Source: an uncultured Acidimicrobiaceae bacterium
GTDB taxonomy: Bacteria; Actinomycetota; Acidimicrobiia; Acidimicrobiales; SZUA-35
NCBI GenBank assembly: GCA_947259095.1
Contig: CAMYLA010000003.1
Coordinates: 62,001-126,000 of the forward strand
Direction of reading: 5' to 3'
DNA length: 64,000 nt
Positions within the stretch are counted from its first letter, which is position 1, and every line of letters starts with the position of its first letter. Below the pieces are notes generated by a model. The model searched no databases and was not told the origin of the DNA. It worked only from the letters and a program-made list of their open reading frames with translations. This document shows positions 1 to 8,105 of the stretch, one piece after another. The translations under genes were made by a program, and so were the position numbers.

Positions 1-1
1 C

Positions 2-403
2 GACGGGAAGCGGCTGGCCAGGCACCATCGAGCGCTGTCCCAGATCGACAAAGCGGAGCAGGACGCGGCCCGCTCGGCTCACCGGGTCCGGGAACTCGAG
101 GAGCAGCTGCAGTCACGCTCCACCGGACCACAGATCACCACTGCCGACGAGGTGCTGGCTCTCGTCAGCCCGATTGCCGAGCAGGTCCTGCTCGATGTCG
201 GTGGCTCGCTACCGATCGTCGTCGTCGGCGACATGGCCGGGCTCGTCGCGGCCGAAGTCGAGGCGATGATGGGTGCGCTGGAGGAGGTTGCCGAGCAGGT
301 CCAGGTGATCCTGGTCACCGGCCACGGTGGCATCACCGACTGGGTGCTCGGGGCCGGACTGGAACGGGCGTCGGTGGCCGCCGAGGCCCCGGCCCCGCTG
401 TAG
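2..403 (+). CDS. C-terminal fragment of a coiled-coil protein, possibly ATPase-like
   Basis: The left edge of the window cuts this gene. An open frame runs from base 2 to a TAG at 401-403 and gives the last 133 residues. The first ~45 visible residues are charged and helix-forming (RVRELEEQLQ), typical of a coiled coil. The rest contains a hydrophobic strand ending in D (LPIVVVGDMAGL) and a second strand (VQVILVTGHGG), an arrangement like the Walker B/D-loop end of SMC- or RecN-like ATPases. No Walker A is visible because the N-terminal part lies outside the window, so the ATPase idea is inference only. A 183-bp gap separates it from the glucokinase gene. Confidence 0.5.
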   Translation, partial: DGKRLARHHRALSQIDKAEQDAARSAHRVRELEEQLQSRSTGPQITTADEVLALVSPIAEQVLLDVGGSLPIVVVGDMAGLVAAEVEAMMGALEEVAEQVQVILVTGHGGITDWVLGAGLERASVAAEAPAPL

Positions 404-586
404 CAATCGCCCTCCCTGGTCGGAGGCCCCCGGTCGGTGGCCCGTGGCCGGTCTGGTCCGGGTCGGTGCCGATACGCTGATCGTTCGACGGCCGGGTCGC
501 TGACTGCTTCCAGACCGCTTGCCGACGGCGTGGCCGGCCTCGCAGTGTCGGTCCGATCCGAGCCGGTGGGCAAGCGAGGGTGAGAG

Positions 587-1597
587 ATGAAGGTCTGGAG
601 GTCCAGGGTCGGCAACGCCGATACGGCAACCGCTCCACGGCAGGGTTCGAGTTTCGTCGGCGTCGACGTCGGCGGGACGAAGATCCTCGGGGTCATCACC
701 GACGGTCTCGGCGCCATCGAACAGGATCGTGAGCTGCAGCCCACCCCCGAGGCCCCCGATCTGCTGGCCCCGGCGATCGTCGAGGTGGTTCGAACCCTGC
801 TCGAACGTAACCCCCGGGGGGTTGGCATCGGCGTCGGGGTGCCTGGCCTGGTCGACCACGCCGGGGTACTGCACTACGGGCCAAACGTCCAGGGTGTGCT
901 CGGCCTCGACATCGCCGGCCGGCTCAACGAGGTGTTCGATCTGCCGGCGGTGGCGGAGAACGACGGGTACCTGACCGCGGTGACCGAGCATCGTCTGGGC
1001 GCGGCCCGCGGCCATGACCACGCCATCATCATCACCCAGGGCACCGGCATCGGCGGTGGCCTGATCGTGGGCGGCCAGGTGCTGCGGGGGGCCAACGGTT
1101 TCGCCGGCGAGCCGGGTCATATGCTGATCGACCGTTTTGGTCACCGCTGCGCTTGTGGCCGGACCGGATGCTGGGAATCGGTTTCCTCCGGCGCCGGGCT
1201 GGCCAACATCGCCCGCGACCTGGTGGGTGAGGGTCGCGGTTCCAGGATCCTGGAGGCGGCCGGCGGTGATCCGACCGCCATTCGCGGTGAGCATGTGTCG
1301 GCCGCCGCCGCCCTCGACGATCCCGATGCGGCCGAGATCCTGGATCGTTTCTCCTGGTGGGTGGCACAGGGGATCGGCAGCCTGATCGCCCTGCTCGATC
1401 CCAGCATCGTCGTTCTCGGCGGTGGCCTGTCTGCCATCAGCGAGGAGTTCATCGACGGGGTCTCCGGCAAGGTCACCGATGCGGTGGTCGGCGGCCTCTA
1501 CCGCCCGGTGGTGCCCATCGTGGCGGCCGACTTCGGCGCCGAGGCCGGTGCCCTCGGGGCCGCCCTCCGGGCCAGGGACTTCGTCATCAACGGGTGA
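587..1597 (+). CDS. glk: ROK-family glucokinase
   Basis: Sugar kinase of the ROK family, most likely cytosolic glucokinase making glucose 6-phosphate. The 336-residue product has the N-terminal phosphate-binding motif DVGGTK (around residue 27), a ROK signature with the catalytic Asp in ENDGY, the glycine-rich TQGTGIGGG, and the full zinc-binding motif CACGRTGCWE preceded by EPGHM. Length is normal for the family (300-340). The ATG at 587 follows a purine-rich GAGGGTGAGAG; about 20 residues precede the first conserved strand, so a later start is possible. ROK proteins also include fructokinases, N-acetylmannosamine kinases and repressors; the absence of an N-terminal HTH rules out a repressor. 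The glycolytic genes pfkA, glpK and galK lie within 6 kb. Confidence 0.85.
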   Translation: MKVWRSRVGNADTATAPRQGSSFVGVDVGGTKILGVITDGLGAIEQDRELQPTPEAPDLLAPAIVEVVRTLLERNPRGVGIGVGVPGLVDHAGVLHYGPNVQGVLGLDIAGRLNEVFDLPAVAENDGYLTAVTEHRLGAARGHDHAIIITQGTGIGGGLIVGGQVLRGANGFAGEPGHMLIDRFGHRCACGRTGCWESVSSGAGLANIARDLVGEGRGSRILEAAGGDPTAIRGEHVSAAAALDDPDAAEILDRFSWWVAQGIGSLIALLDPSIVVLGGGLSAISEEFIDGVSGKVTDAVVGGLYRPVVPIVAADFGAEAGALGAALRARDFVING

Positions 1598-1644
1598 GTC
1601 CCGGGCTTCGGCCGGGCTGAGCTCGAGGAACACCCAAACCGTCG

Positions 1645-1712
1645 GCTCAATCGCAGTTGGCGATCGTAGGAAATCGCAGTGGGCGATTCGCCGAGGGCCA
1701 CAGTTGGCGACC
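1645..1712 (+). repeat. Three imperfect 14-bp direct repeats upstream of the aminotransferase
   Basis: The motif TCGCAGTTGGCGAT at 1651-1664 recurs as TCGCAGTGGGCGAT at 1674-1687 and, more diverged, as CACAGTTGGCGACC from about 1699. The spacing is 23-25 bp, roughly two helical turns. The repeats lie in the 198-bp gap between the glucokinase stop and the aminotransferase start, so they could be an operator for the downstream gene. No bound regulator is known. Confidence 0.45.
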
Positions 1713-1795
1713 GACCGGGGACCGTGGCGAGGATCGGCCCGGACCGCTTGTCGGGCTCCCGCTCGACCCCGGCACGGGCCAGTAGGATCTCAGCC

Positions 1796-2971
1796 ATGGA
1801 CTTCCGGCGAATCGACCACCTCCCGCCCTACGTGTTCTCGATCATCAACGACCTGAAGATGGACGCCCGGCGGGGCGGAGCCGACGTGATCGACTGCGGC
1901 TTCGGCAACCCGGACCTGCCGTCGCCGGACATCGCCGCCGACAAGCTGGCCGAGGCGGCGAAGTTGGGTCGCAACCACCGCTACTCGGCCAGCCGGGGGA
2001 TCCCCAAGCTTCGCCAGGCCGCAGCCGACCTCTATGCTCGGCGGTTCGGCGTCGCCCTCGATCCCGAGACCGAGGTGTTGAACGTCATCGGCGCCAAGGA
2101 GGGTTTCACCCACCTGATGTGGGTGCTGCTGCAGCCGGGCGATGCCTGCCTGGTGCCCGCCCCGTCGTACCCCATCCACCTGTGGGGGCCGATCTTCGCC
2201 GGTGCGGCCATCCGTGAGGTCGCCCTGGCCGAGGGTGAGGAGTTCGTGGTCAACCTGGAACGGGCCTATGAGTATTCGTGGCCGAAGCCCCGGGCCCTCG
2301 TCATCTCGTTCCCCCACAATCCGACCACGGTCTGCGTCGATCTGGCGTTCTTCGAGCGGGTCGTGGCCTTCGCCAAGGAGCGGGACATCGTGGTGGTCCA
2401 CGACAATGCCTACGCCGACCTCGGTTTCGACGGCTACGATCCGCCATCGATTCTCCAGGTCCCCGGGGCAAAGGACTGCTGCGTTGAGCTGTATTCGATG
2501 ACCAAGTCGTTCTCCATGGCCGGCTGGCGGGTCGCATTCCTGCTCGGGAATCCCGAGGTCATCGCCGCGCTGGCGAAGCTGAAGAGCTACCTCGACTACG
2601 GCACCTTTCAGCCGATCCAGATCGCCGCCACCGTGACCATGAACGAGGCGTCGGAGCATCCAAAGCTGGTCAGGGACATCTACCAGAGCAGGCGCAACGT
2701 GTTGTGCGACGGCCTGGACCGGCTCGGCTGGCCCATCGAGCGGCCGCGGGGAACGATGTTCGCCTGGGCCAGGATCCCCGAGCAGTACCAGGACATGGAC
2801 TCCCTCGAGTTCAGTTCGTTCCTGGTCAAGGAGGCCAACGTCGCAACCTCGCCCGGCGTCGGCTTCGGGCCGGGCGGCGAAGGCCACGTCCGGTTCGCCC
2901 TCATCGAGAACGAACAGCGGCTCCAGCAGGGTGTCCGCAACCTGCGCCGGGCCCTCGTCCGGCTGCACTGA
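1796..2971 (+). CDS. alaC: AlaC-like PLP aminotransferase (glutamate-pyruvate type)
   Basis: Class I/II pyridoxal-phosphate aminotransferase of 391 residues. It closely follows E. coli AlaC as I recall it: the N-terminal RIDHLPPYVF, the NHRYSASRGIP loop, KEGFTHLM, SYPIHLWGP, and the lysine that carries PLP in YSMTKSFSMAGWR, followed by KSYLDYGTFQPIQ and the substrate-binding Arg in GHVRFALIENEQR. The probable reaction is alanine formation from pyruvate and glutamate; LL-diaminopimelate aminotransferase relatives look similar. The ATG at 1796 is chosen because it begins exactly at the conserved N-terminus; the frame is open for 39 more codons upstream, but those are Arg/Pro/Ser-rich and not family-like. 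Confidence 0.85.
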   Translation: MDFRRIDHLPPYVFSIINDLKMDARRGGADVIDCGFGNPDLPSPDIAADKLAEAAKLGRNHRYSASRGIPKLRQAAADLYARRFGVALDPETEVLNVIGAKEGFTHLMWVLLQPGDACLVPAPSYPIHLWGPIFAGAAIREVALAEGEEFVVNLERAYEYSWPKPRALVISFPHNPTTVCVDLAFFERVVAFAKERDIVVVHDNAYADLGFDGYDPPSILQVPGAKDCCVELYSMTKSFSMAGWRVAFLLGNPEVIAALAKLKSYLDYGTFQPIQIAATVTMNEASEHPKLVRDIYQSRRNVLCDGLDRLGWPIERPRGTMFAWARIPEQYQDMDSLEFSSFLVKEANVATSPGVGFGPGGEGHVRFALIENEQRLQQGVRNLRRALVRLH

Positions 2972-2988
2972 CAAACACCCGGCCCGGA

Positions 2989-3579
2989 TCAGCCCTGGAG
3001 GCCCCGAAGGCAGACCCGGACAGCGGTCTCGACCATCTCCGGATCCACGTCGCCGTTGGCCAACGCATATTCCTGAGCCAGCGAATCGATCACCGCCCGC
3101 ACCGCCAGGGCCATCATCACCGGGTTGCCGTCCATGATCTGGCCGAGGTCGGCGGCCTGTTCGATCAGCCGGGCGCTGTCGGCGATCACGATGTCACGTC
3201 CTCGCCGGAGCGGCTCGGCGAATTGCTCCTCGGACCAACCGAACATCACCAGCCGGATGATTTCGGGGTTGTTGGCCGACCAGCCCAGCGAAGCCCGGAT
3301 CCCCGCCTCCAGTCGCGCCAGCGGATCATCAGCGTGGGCGATGGCCGCCGCTTGGGTGGTTCGAAGGTCTCGCAGCGACTCTCGCAGGATCTCGATGAGC
3401 AACTCGTCCTTCGACTCGAAGTACCAGTAGAAGACCCCCTTGCCGACGCCGACCCCGTCGACGATGTCGGCCACGGAGGTGTGATGGAAACCGTTGCTGG
3501 CGAATTGCGCTGTCGCATAGGCCAGCAGTCTCTTGCGCCGTTCCTGCCCTCGGCGGGTCAGCCGACGTTTCTCAGCCAT
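2989..3579 (-). CDS. TetR-family transcriptional regulator
   Basis: A 196-residue one-component repressor. Residues ~15-60 form the TetR helix-turn-helix: LLAYATAQFASNGFHHTSV, ADIVDGVGVGKGVFYWYFESKDEL. The remaining ~135 residues are the helical ligand-binding and dimerisation domain, whose ligand cannot be read from sequence. A perfect inverted repeat lies 20 bp upstream of its ATG at 3600-3617 and is a good candidate for autoregulation. It sits downstream of glpK on the same strand, separated by 62 bp, so it may respond to a metabolite and affect glpK or itself. Confidence 0.85.
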   Translation of the reverse strand: MAEKRRLTRRGQERRKRLLAYATAQFASNGFHHTSVADIVDGVGVGKGVFYWYFESKDELLIEILRESLRDLRTTQAAAIAHADDPLARLEAGIRASLGWSANNPEIIRLVMFGWSEEQFAEPLRRGRDIVIADSARLIEQAADLGQIMDGNPVMMALAVRAVIDSLAQEYALANGDVDPEMVETAVRVCLRGLQG

Positions 3580-3599
3580 CGATCCAACGCTAGAAAGCG

Positions 3600-3617
3600 C
3601 TTGACCCGCTGGTCAAG
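3600..3617. promoter_or_regulatory. Candidate TetR operator (18-bp inverted repeat)
   Basis: Perfect 7-bp arms CTTGACC and GGTCAAG surround a 4-bp spacer (CGCT). The site is centred ~30 bp upstream of the tetR start codon, between glpK and tetR. Size and symmetry fit a TetR dimer site. The TTGACC in the left arm could also overlap a -35 element. Confidence 0.55.
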
Positions 3618-3641
3618 AACGGCGGCACCGTCCCACGCCGA

Positions 3642-5120
3642 TCAGGGTCCGGCCCAGCCCCGGGAACGGTCGACGGCCTCGAGCCAGCGACCGTGGAGCC
3701 GGTCGGCGGTCGTACGGTCGGGATCGGGTTCGAAGATCTTGTCGATCTCCCAACCTGCGCTGACCGAGGCCGGGCTCTGCCAGAACGACTCGGCCAGCCC
3801 CGCCAGGTAGGCCGCACCGAGTGCGGTGGTCTCCTGGCTCCGGGGCCGACTGACCGTGACGCCGAGCTGGTCGGCCTGGAACTGGAGCAACAGGTCCATC
3901 ACCGATGCCCCGCCGTCGACCCGGACCTCGGCCAGGGTCTGCCCCGACGCCGCGGTCATGGCGTCGACCACGTCCCGGGTCTGATAGGCCATGGCCTCGA
4001 CCACGGCCCTGGCCAGCTCGGCGCGACCGGTGCCACGGGTCAACCCGACGATGGCCCCCCTGGCGTAGGGATCCCACCAGGGGCTGCCGAGGCCGGCGAA
4101 CGCCGGGACGACGTACACGTCGCCGGTGTCGGGCACCGATGCCGCCAGCGGACCGATCTCCGCCGCATCCTCGATCAGGTCCAACCCGTCTCGCAGCCAC
4201 TGGATCGCCGCCCCGGTGACGAAGATCGCACCCTCGTAGGCGTAGGACGCCGGCTGATCGGCGCCGAGGGTCCAAGCCACCGTGGTCAACAGGCCCTCAA
4301 CCGGTTCCGGGCAGACCTGGCCGACGTTCATCAGGACGAAGCTGCCGGTGCCATAGGTGTTCTTTGTCATCCCCGGCTCGAAGCAGGCCTGGCCGAACAA
4401 CGCCGCCTGTTGATCGCCGGCGACGCCGCTGATGGGGATGCCGGGCCCCAGGGCGGTGGTGCCGGCGGTGACCCCGAATCGACCGCTGCTGGGCGAGACC
4501 TCGGGCAGCGCCTCGATCGGCACCCCGAGCAAGGAGCACATCTCCTTCGACCATTGCAGCGACCGGATGTCGAACAGCATCGTTCGTGAGGCGTTGGACG
4601 GCTCGGTCACATGCACCGCTCCGTCGGTCAGTTTCCAGATGAGCCAGCTGTCGATCGTACCGAGCGCCAGATGCTCGTCGGCCGCAACGCCGCCCCGCTC
4701 GAGCAGCCAGGCGAACTTGGTGCCGGAGAAGTAGGGGTCGAGAACCAGCCCGCTTGTCCTGCGCACCAGCTCGAGGTTGCCGTCGGCCTCGAGCCGATCG
4801 CAGACCTCGGCGGTACGGCGATCCTGCCACACGATGGCCCGGTGGAGCGGCTGACCGGTCCGTCGGTCCCAGGCCGCAACCGTTTCGCGCTGGTTGGTGA
4901 TGCCGATGGCCACCACCGGCTCGTCGAGCTCGGCCACCAGCTCGGCGATCACGGTCTGGATCCCGGACCAGATCTCGTCCAGATCGTGCTCAACCCAGCC
5001 GGGTTGCGGGAAGTGTTGGGTGAACTCCCGGTACTTGATCCGCTCGATCGAACCAGATGCGGTTACTGCCATTGCCCGTACGCCGGTCGTGCCGGCGTCG
5101 AGTGCCACGACGAAAGCCAT
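3642..5120 (-). CDS. glpK: Glycerol kinase
   Basis: Phosphorylates glycerol to sn-glycerol 3-phosphate with ATP; FGGY family, cytosolic. The 492-residue protein begins MAFVVALDAGTTGVRAM (phosphate loop 1). It also has QHFPQPGWVEHD near residue 45, ITNQRETVAAWDR, the FGGY adenosine-binding GLGSPWWDPYARGAIVGLTR and the DGGASVMDLLLQFQAD loop. Length matches E. coli GlpK (502). The ATG at 5120 is chosen because it starts the DAGTT strand; the frame is open further upstream, but that part would run into the divergent pfkA gene. glpK and pfkA are transcribed apart from a 99-bp shared promoter region. A TetR gene follows it. No glycerol channel or GlpD is present in the window. Confidence 0.92.
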   Translation of the reverse strand: MAFVVALDAGTTGVRAMAVTASGSIERIKYREFTQHFPQPGWVEHDLDEIWSGIQTVIAELVAELDEPVVAIGITNQRETVAAWDRRTGQPLHRAIVWQDRRTAEVCDRLEADGNLELVRRTSGLVLDPYFSGTKFAWLLERGGVAADEHLALGTIDSWLIWKLTDGAVHVTEPSNASRTMLFDIRSLQWSKEMCSLLGVPIEALPEVSPSSGRFGVTAGTTALGPGIPISGVAGDQQAALFGQACFEPGMTKNTYGTGSFVLMNVGQVCPEPVEGLLTTVAWTLGADQPASYAYEGAIFVTGAAIQWLRDGLDLIEDAAEIGPLAASVPDTGDVYVVPAFAGLGSPWWDPYARGAIVGLTRGTGRAELARAVVEAMAYQTRDVVDAMTAASGQTLAEVRVDGGASVMDLLLQFQADQLGVTVSRPRSQETTALGAAYLAGLAESFWQSPASVSAGWEIDKIFEPDPDRTTADRLHGRWLEAVDRSRGWAGP

Positions 5121-5219
5121 GGCCGACACGATACAAGTGGGTGAGACGTTCATCGATGGTTCGCCGCAGCGATGGCCGGTCCTCTCCGACCGCCGATCGC
5201 CGCCAGCTATCCTGTGCCG

Positions 5220-6248
5220 ATGCGAATCGCAGTACTCACCGGAGGTGGCGACTGTCCGGGTCTCAATGCGGTCATCCGGGCCGTGGTGCGCAAGGGCGAA
5301 CGCCACTACACCGACACCGTCCTCGGCAGTCGGGATGGCTGGCGAGGGCTGCTGGATCGCGACCTCGTCCGGCTCTCGGTCGCCGACCTGCGGGGCACCC
5401 TGCACCGGGGTGGCACGGTGATCGGCACCACCAGGATCAACCCGTTCACCGTCGAAGAGGGCGTCAACCGGGTATTCGACACCGTGGCTGCGGAGCGGAT
5501 CGATGCGGTGATCGCCATCGGTGGCGAGGGAACACTGTCGTGCACCAACGAGCTCCACAAGCTAGGCCTGCCGGTGGTCGGGGTACCGAAGACGATCGAC
5601 AACGACATCGGCGTCACCGAGCGGACCTTCGGCTTCGATACTGCGGTGACCATCGCCACCGAGGCCATCGACCGGCTGCACACCACCGCCGAGAGCCACA
5701 ACCGGGTCATGGTGGTCGAGGTGATGGGTCGCCACGTCGGCCACATCGCCACCTGGGCCGGCATCGCCGGCGGGGCCACGAGAACCCTGATCCCCGAGGT
5801 GCCGTTCGACATCGACGAAGTCTGCCACTCGTTGACCCGCCGGCACCTGGCCGGACGCTACGCCTCGATCGTGGTGGTGGCCGAGGGGGCGAAGCCGGCG
5901 CCGGGCACCATGGACATCCCGGACGAAACCTTCGATGAATACGGCCATGTCCGCCTCGGCGGCATCGCCGACCGGGTTGCCGACGAGATCGAGGAGCGCA
6001 CCGGCTTCGAGACCAGGGTCACGGTGCTGGGTCACGTTCAGCGGGGTGGCACGCCAACCGCCCTCGATCGGGTCCTGTCCAGCCGGTTCGGCATCGCCGC
6101 CATCGATGCAGTCCACGACGGGCTCTACGGCTCGATGGTTGCTCTCAAGGACGACCACATCATCACCGTGCCCCTCGAAGAGGCGGTCAAGGACCTCAAG
6201 TTCGTCCAGCCCGAGCTGTGGAGCGTGGCCCGCCAGTTCTTCTCCTGA
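5220..6248 (+). CDS. pfkA: 6-phosphofructokinase (actinomycete group; ATP or PPi donor uncertain)
   Basis: Phosphorylates fructose 6-phosphate to the 1,6-bisphosphate. The 342-residue sequence has GGGDCPGLNAVIRAVV at residues 8-23, GGEGT at 101-105, PKTIDND at 123-129, the substrate loop MGRHVGH and the C-terminal GHVQRGGTPTALDR. Residue numbering coincides with E. coli PfkA: position 104 is Gly (as in ATP enzymes), whereas position 124 is Lys (as in pyrophosphate-dependent ones). Gly104/Lys124 is known for the actinomycete group III that contains both ATP- and PPi-using members, so the donor cannot be decided here. The ATG at 5220 begins the conserved MRIAVLTGG; no strong ribosome site is seen. 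Confidence 0.9.
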   Translation: MRIAVLTGGGDCPGLNAVIRAVVRKGERHYTDTVLGSRDGWRGLLDRDLVRLSVADLRGTLHRGGTVIGTTRINPFTVEEGVNRVFDTVAAERIDAVIAIGGEGTLSCTNELHKLGLPVVGVPKTIDNDIGVTERTFGFDTAVTIATEAIDRLHTTAESHNRVMVVEVMGRHVGHIATWAGIAGGATRTLIPEVPFDIDEVCHSLTRRHLAGRYASIVVVAEGAKPAPGTMDIPDETFDEYGHVRLGGIADRVADEIEERTGFETRVTVLGHVQRGGTPTALDRVLSSRFGIAAIDAVHDGLYGSMVALKDDHIITVPLEEAVKDLKFVQPELWSVARQFFS

Positions 6249-6308
6249 GATCCGCCCTCCCGAGGCCGGTCCCCGGCATCGGCGGCCGGCCCTCTAGCCT
6301 GACCGGTC

Positions 6309-7328
6309 ATGGCAACCGTCTTCGCCCCCGGGCGGGTCAACATCATCGGCGAGCACACCGACTACACCGGTGGGCTGGTCCTGCCGATGGCCCTGGAGCT
6401 CGGCATCACGTTCTCCGGCACCACCGGTGGTGACCGGCTGGCGTTGACATCGGAGGGCCATCATCCGGTCGACCTGGGCTTGGATGCCGTCGATGAGGCC
6501 ACGCCCCTGGCTGCCATAGAGCCGTCCTGGGTGCGTTTCCTGGTGGCGGTGGCCCGCAGGCTTGGGGTTTCGCCTGCGGTGGAGGGTTCGCTGCGTTCCA
6601 CGCTCCCTCTTGGCGGGACCGGGCTGTCGTCCAGCACGGCCCTGACCTGCGCCGCCCTGCTGCAGTACGGTGCCGAAGGCGCCCCCCTGGCCTTGGCCCA
6701 GGTTGCTCGCCAGGCCGAGATCGATGCCACCGGCGTCGAGATCGGGCTGATGGATCAGGCCGCATGTCTGGCCTGCACTCCCGACCACGCCCTGCTGATG
6801 GACTGCGGCGACCTGTCGGTCAGCCACGTGCCGATGCCGCCCTCGATGGAGGTGCTGGTGGTCCACTCCGGCCAGGCACGGCAGTTGGCCGACTCGGCCT
6901 ACAACGATCGCCGCCAAGCATGCGCCGACATCGAGGCCATGATCGGTCCCCTGCGTCAGGCCGACCTGGGGGTCCTGGCTCGTCTCGAGGATCCGATCCA
7001 TCGACGGCGGGCCCGCCACGTCATAACCGAGAACCGGCGGGTCCTGGACATGGTCGAGGCTTTCGCGGCCGACGACCCGGCGGCGGCCGGGCGGATCCTG
7101 GCCGAGGGCCACGCCAGCCTGGCCGAGGACTACGAGGTCTCCATCCCGCTGGTCGACGAGTTGGTGGAGCGGCTCGACAAGACCGAGGGCGTCTACGGCG
7201 CCCGGATGACCGGGGGAGGGTTCGGAGGCTCCGTCGTCGCCCTGTGCCGACCGGGCACCGACCTCGACGTCGACACCTGGTGGACTCGGGCCAGACCCGG
7301 TGGCGGGGCCAGGATCGTCCCGGCGTAG
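6309..7328 (+). CDS. galK: Galactokinase-like GHMP kinase
   Basis: GHMP-fold sugar kinase of 339 residues, most likely ATP:galactose 1-phosphotransferase. It shows the galactokinase signature FAPGRVNIIGEHTDYTGGLVLP at residues 5-26, the ATP-binding motif 2 as LPLGGTGLSSSTAL, the catalytic Asp region IGLMDQAACL, and motif 3 GARMTGGGFGGSVVAL near the C-terminus. It is about 40 residues shorter than E. coli GalK because the signature begins almost at the start codon; no upstream in-frame start with a better site was seen. It lies 60 bp after pfkA. No galT or galE is adjacent, so a related sugar as substrate remains possible. Confidence 0.8.
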   Translation: MATVFAPGRVNIIGEHTDYTGGLVLPMALELGITFSGTTGGDRLALTSEGHHPVDLGLDAVDEATPLAAIEPSWVRFLVAVARRLGVSPAVEGSLRSTLPLGGTGLSSSTALTCAALLQYGAEGAPLALAQVARQAEIDATGVEIGLMDQAACLACTPDHALLMDCGDLSVSHVPMPPSMEVLVVHSGQARQLADSAYNDRRQACADIEAMIGPLRQADLGVLARLEDPIHRRRARHVITENRRVLDMVEAFAADDPAAAGRILAEGHASLAEDYEVSIPLVDELVERLDKTEGVYGARMTGGGFGGSVVALCRPGTDLDVDTWWTRARPGGGARIVPA

Positions 7329-7331
7329 GAG

Positions 7332-8105
7332 CTACGACTCCTCGATGGTCCGTCCGGGAGCGGTCGGTGAGAGCCGCGGATTCGGCACCGTGGTCGACGA
7401 GTTTGTGGCTTCGGCCTCGGCCTCGGCGTCGAGTTGGGCCTGACGTTCCTCCGCCCCGGTGACGCAGCCGCCGAAGTCATCGGCAACCGCCGGTCCGATG
7501 ATCGGTTGGGCGGCGTTGTCGCTGAGCGGAATGGCCTCCTCACCGTCGTAGATCTCGACCCCGACCACACCCTCCAGCTCGAGGTCCAGGACCGTGCAGA
7601 CGATCTGGCTGACGATCAAACGCCCGTCTGCCGCCGCCTCCTCGACCTGCTGACGAAGACCGGCCTCCGGGTCGACGACGATCCGCTGGGCCCCGGCTTC
7701 CAGGTCCAACTCGTCGAATCGGGCCGCCAGCCCGGCCGGTACGAAGGTCTGGAGAATGGCCGGGCCCTCGAACTGCTCGATCTCCTCCGCCGCCGGGCCG
7801 CCCTCCAGGGCGTTCAGCACATCGTTTTGCGTTGCATTGTTTGCGAAGTCGCGGACCACGAATTCCAGCTTGTTGTCCGCGCCCACAAAAAACAGGTTCA
7901 CCGGCGTGCTGTCGGGAGCGCCGGGATCGGCAACCTGCATCGTGGTTGAGGTGGTTCCATCGAGCAGTTCGAGATGGTCGCCTTGGGCCAGCACCTCGAC
8001 CTCGCCGCTGACCGGGATGCCACACGACGTGGCGATCGTTGAGCAACACAGCAAGACGGCACCGGCGACCAGGGTCGCTCCGGAGAATCGTCGGCCGGGC
8101 CTCAT
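7332..8105 (-). CDS. Minimal LpqB-like lipoprotein with GerMN domain
   Basis: A 257-residue exported lipoprotein. Residues 1-28 form a signal peptide (RRFSG then ATLVAGAVLLCC) with a lipobox ending ATSC followed by GIPVSG. The body resembles the GerMN (sporulation/spore germination) domain: VNLFFVGADNKLEFVVRDF, then ALEGGPAAEEIEQ and DGRLIVSQIVCTVL. The tail is Glu/Ala-rich. Its ATG overlaps the sensor kinase stop by 4 bp (ATGA), giving the actinobacterial order MtrA-MtrB-LpqB. Classical LpqB has ~580 residues with a C-terminal beta-propeller; that part is absent here, so this would be a minimal version. In mycobacteria LpqB interacts with the MtrB sensor; a similar accessory role is inferred. 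Confidence 0.72.
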   Translation of the reverse strand: MRPGRRFSGATLVAGAVLLCCSTIATSCGIPVSGEVEVLAQGDHLELLDGTTSTTMQVADPGAPDSTPVNLFFVGADNKLEFVVRDFANNATQNDVLNALEGGPAAEEIEQFEGPAILQTFVPAGLAARFDELDLEAGAQRIVVDPEAGLRQQVEEAAADGRLIVSQIVCTVLDLELEGVVGVEIYDGEEAIPLSDNAAQPIIGPAVADDFGGCVTGAEERQAQLDAEAEAEATNSSTTVPNPRLSPTAPGRTIEES

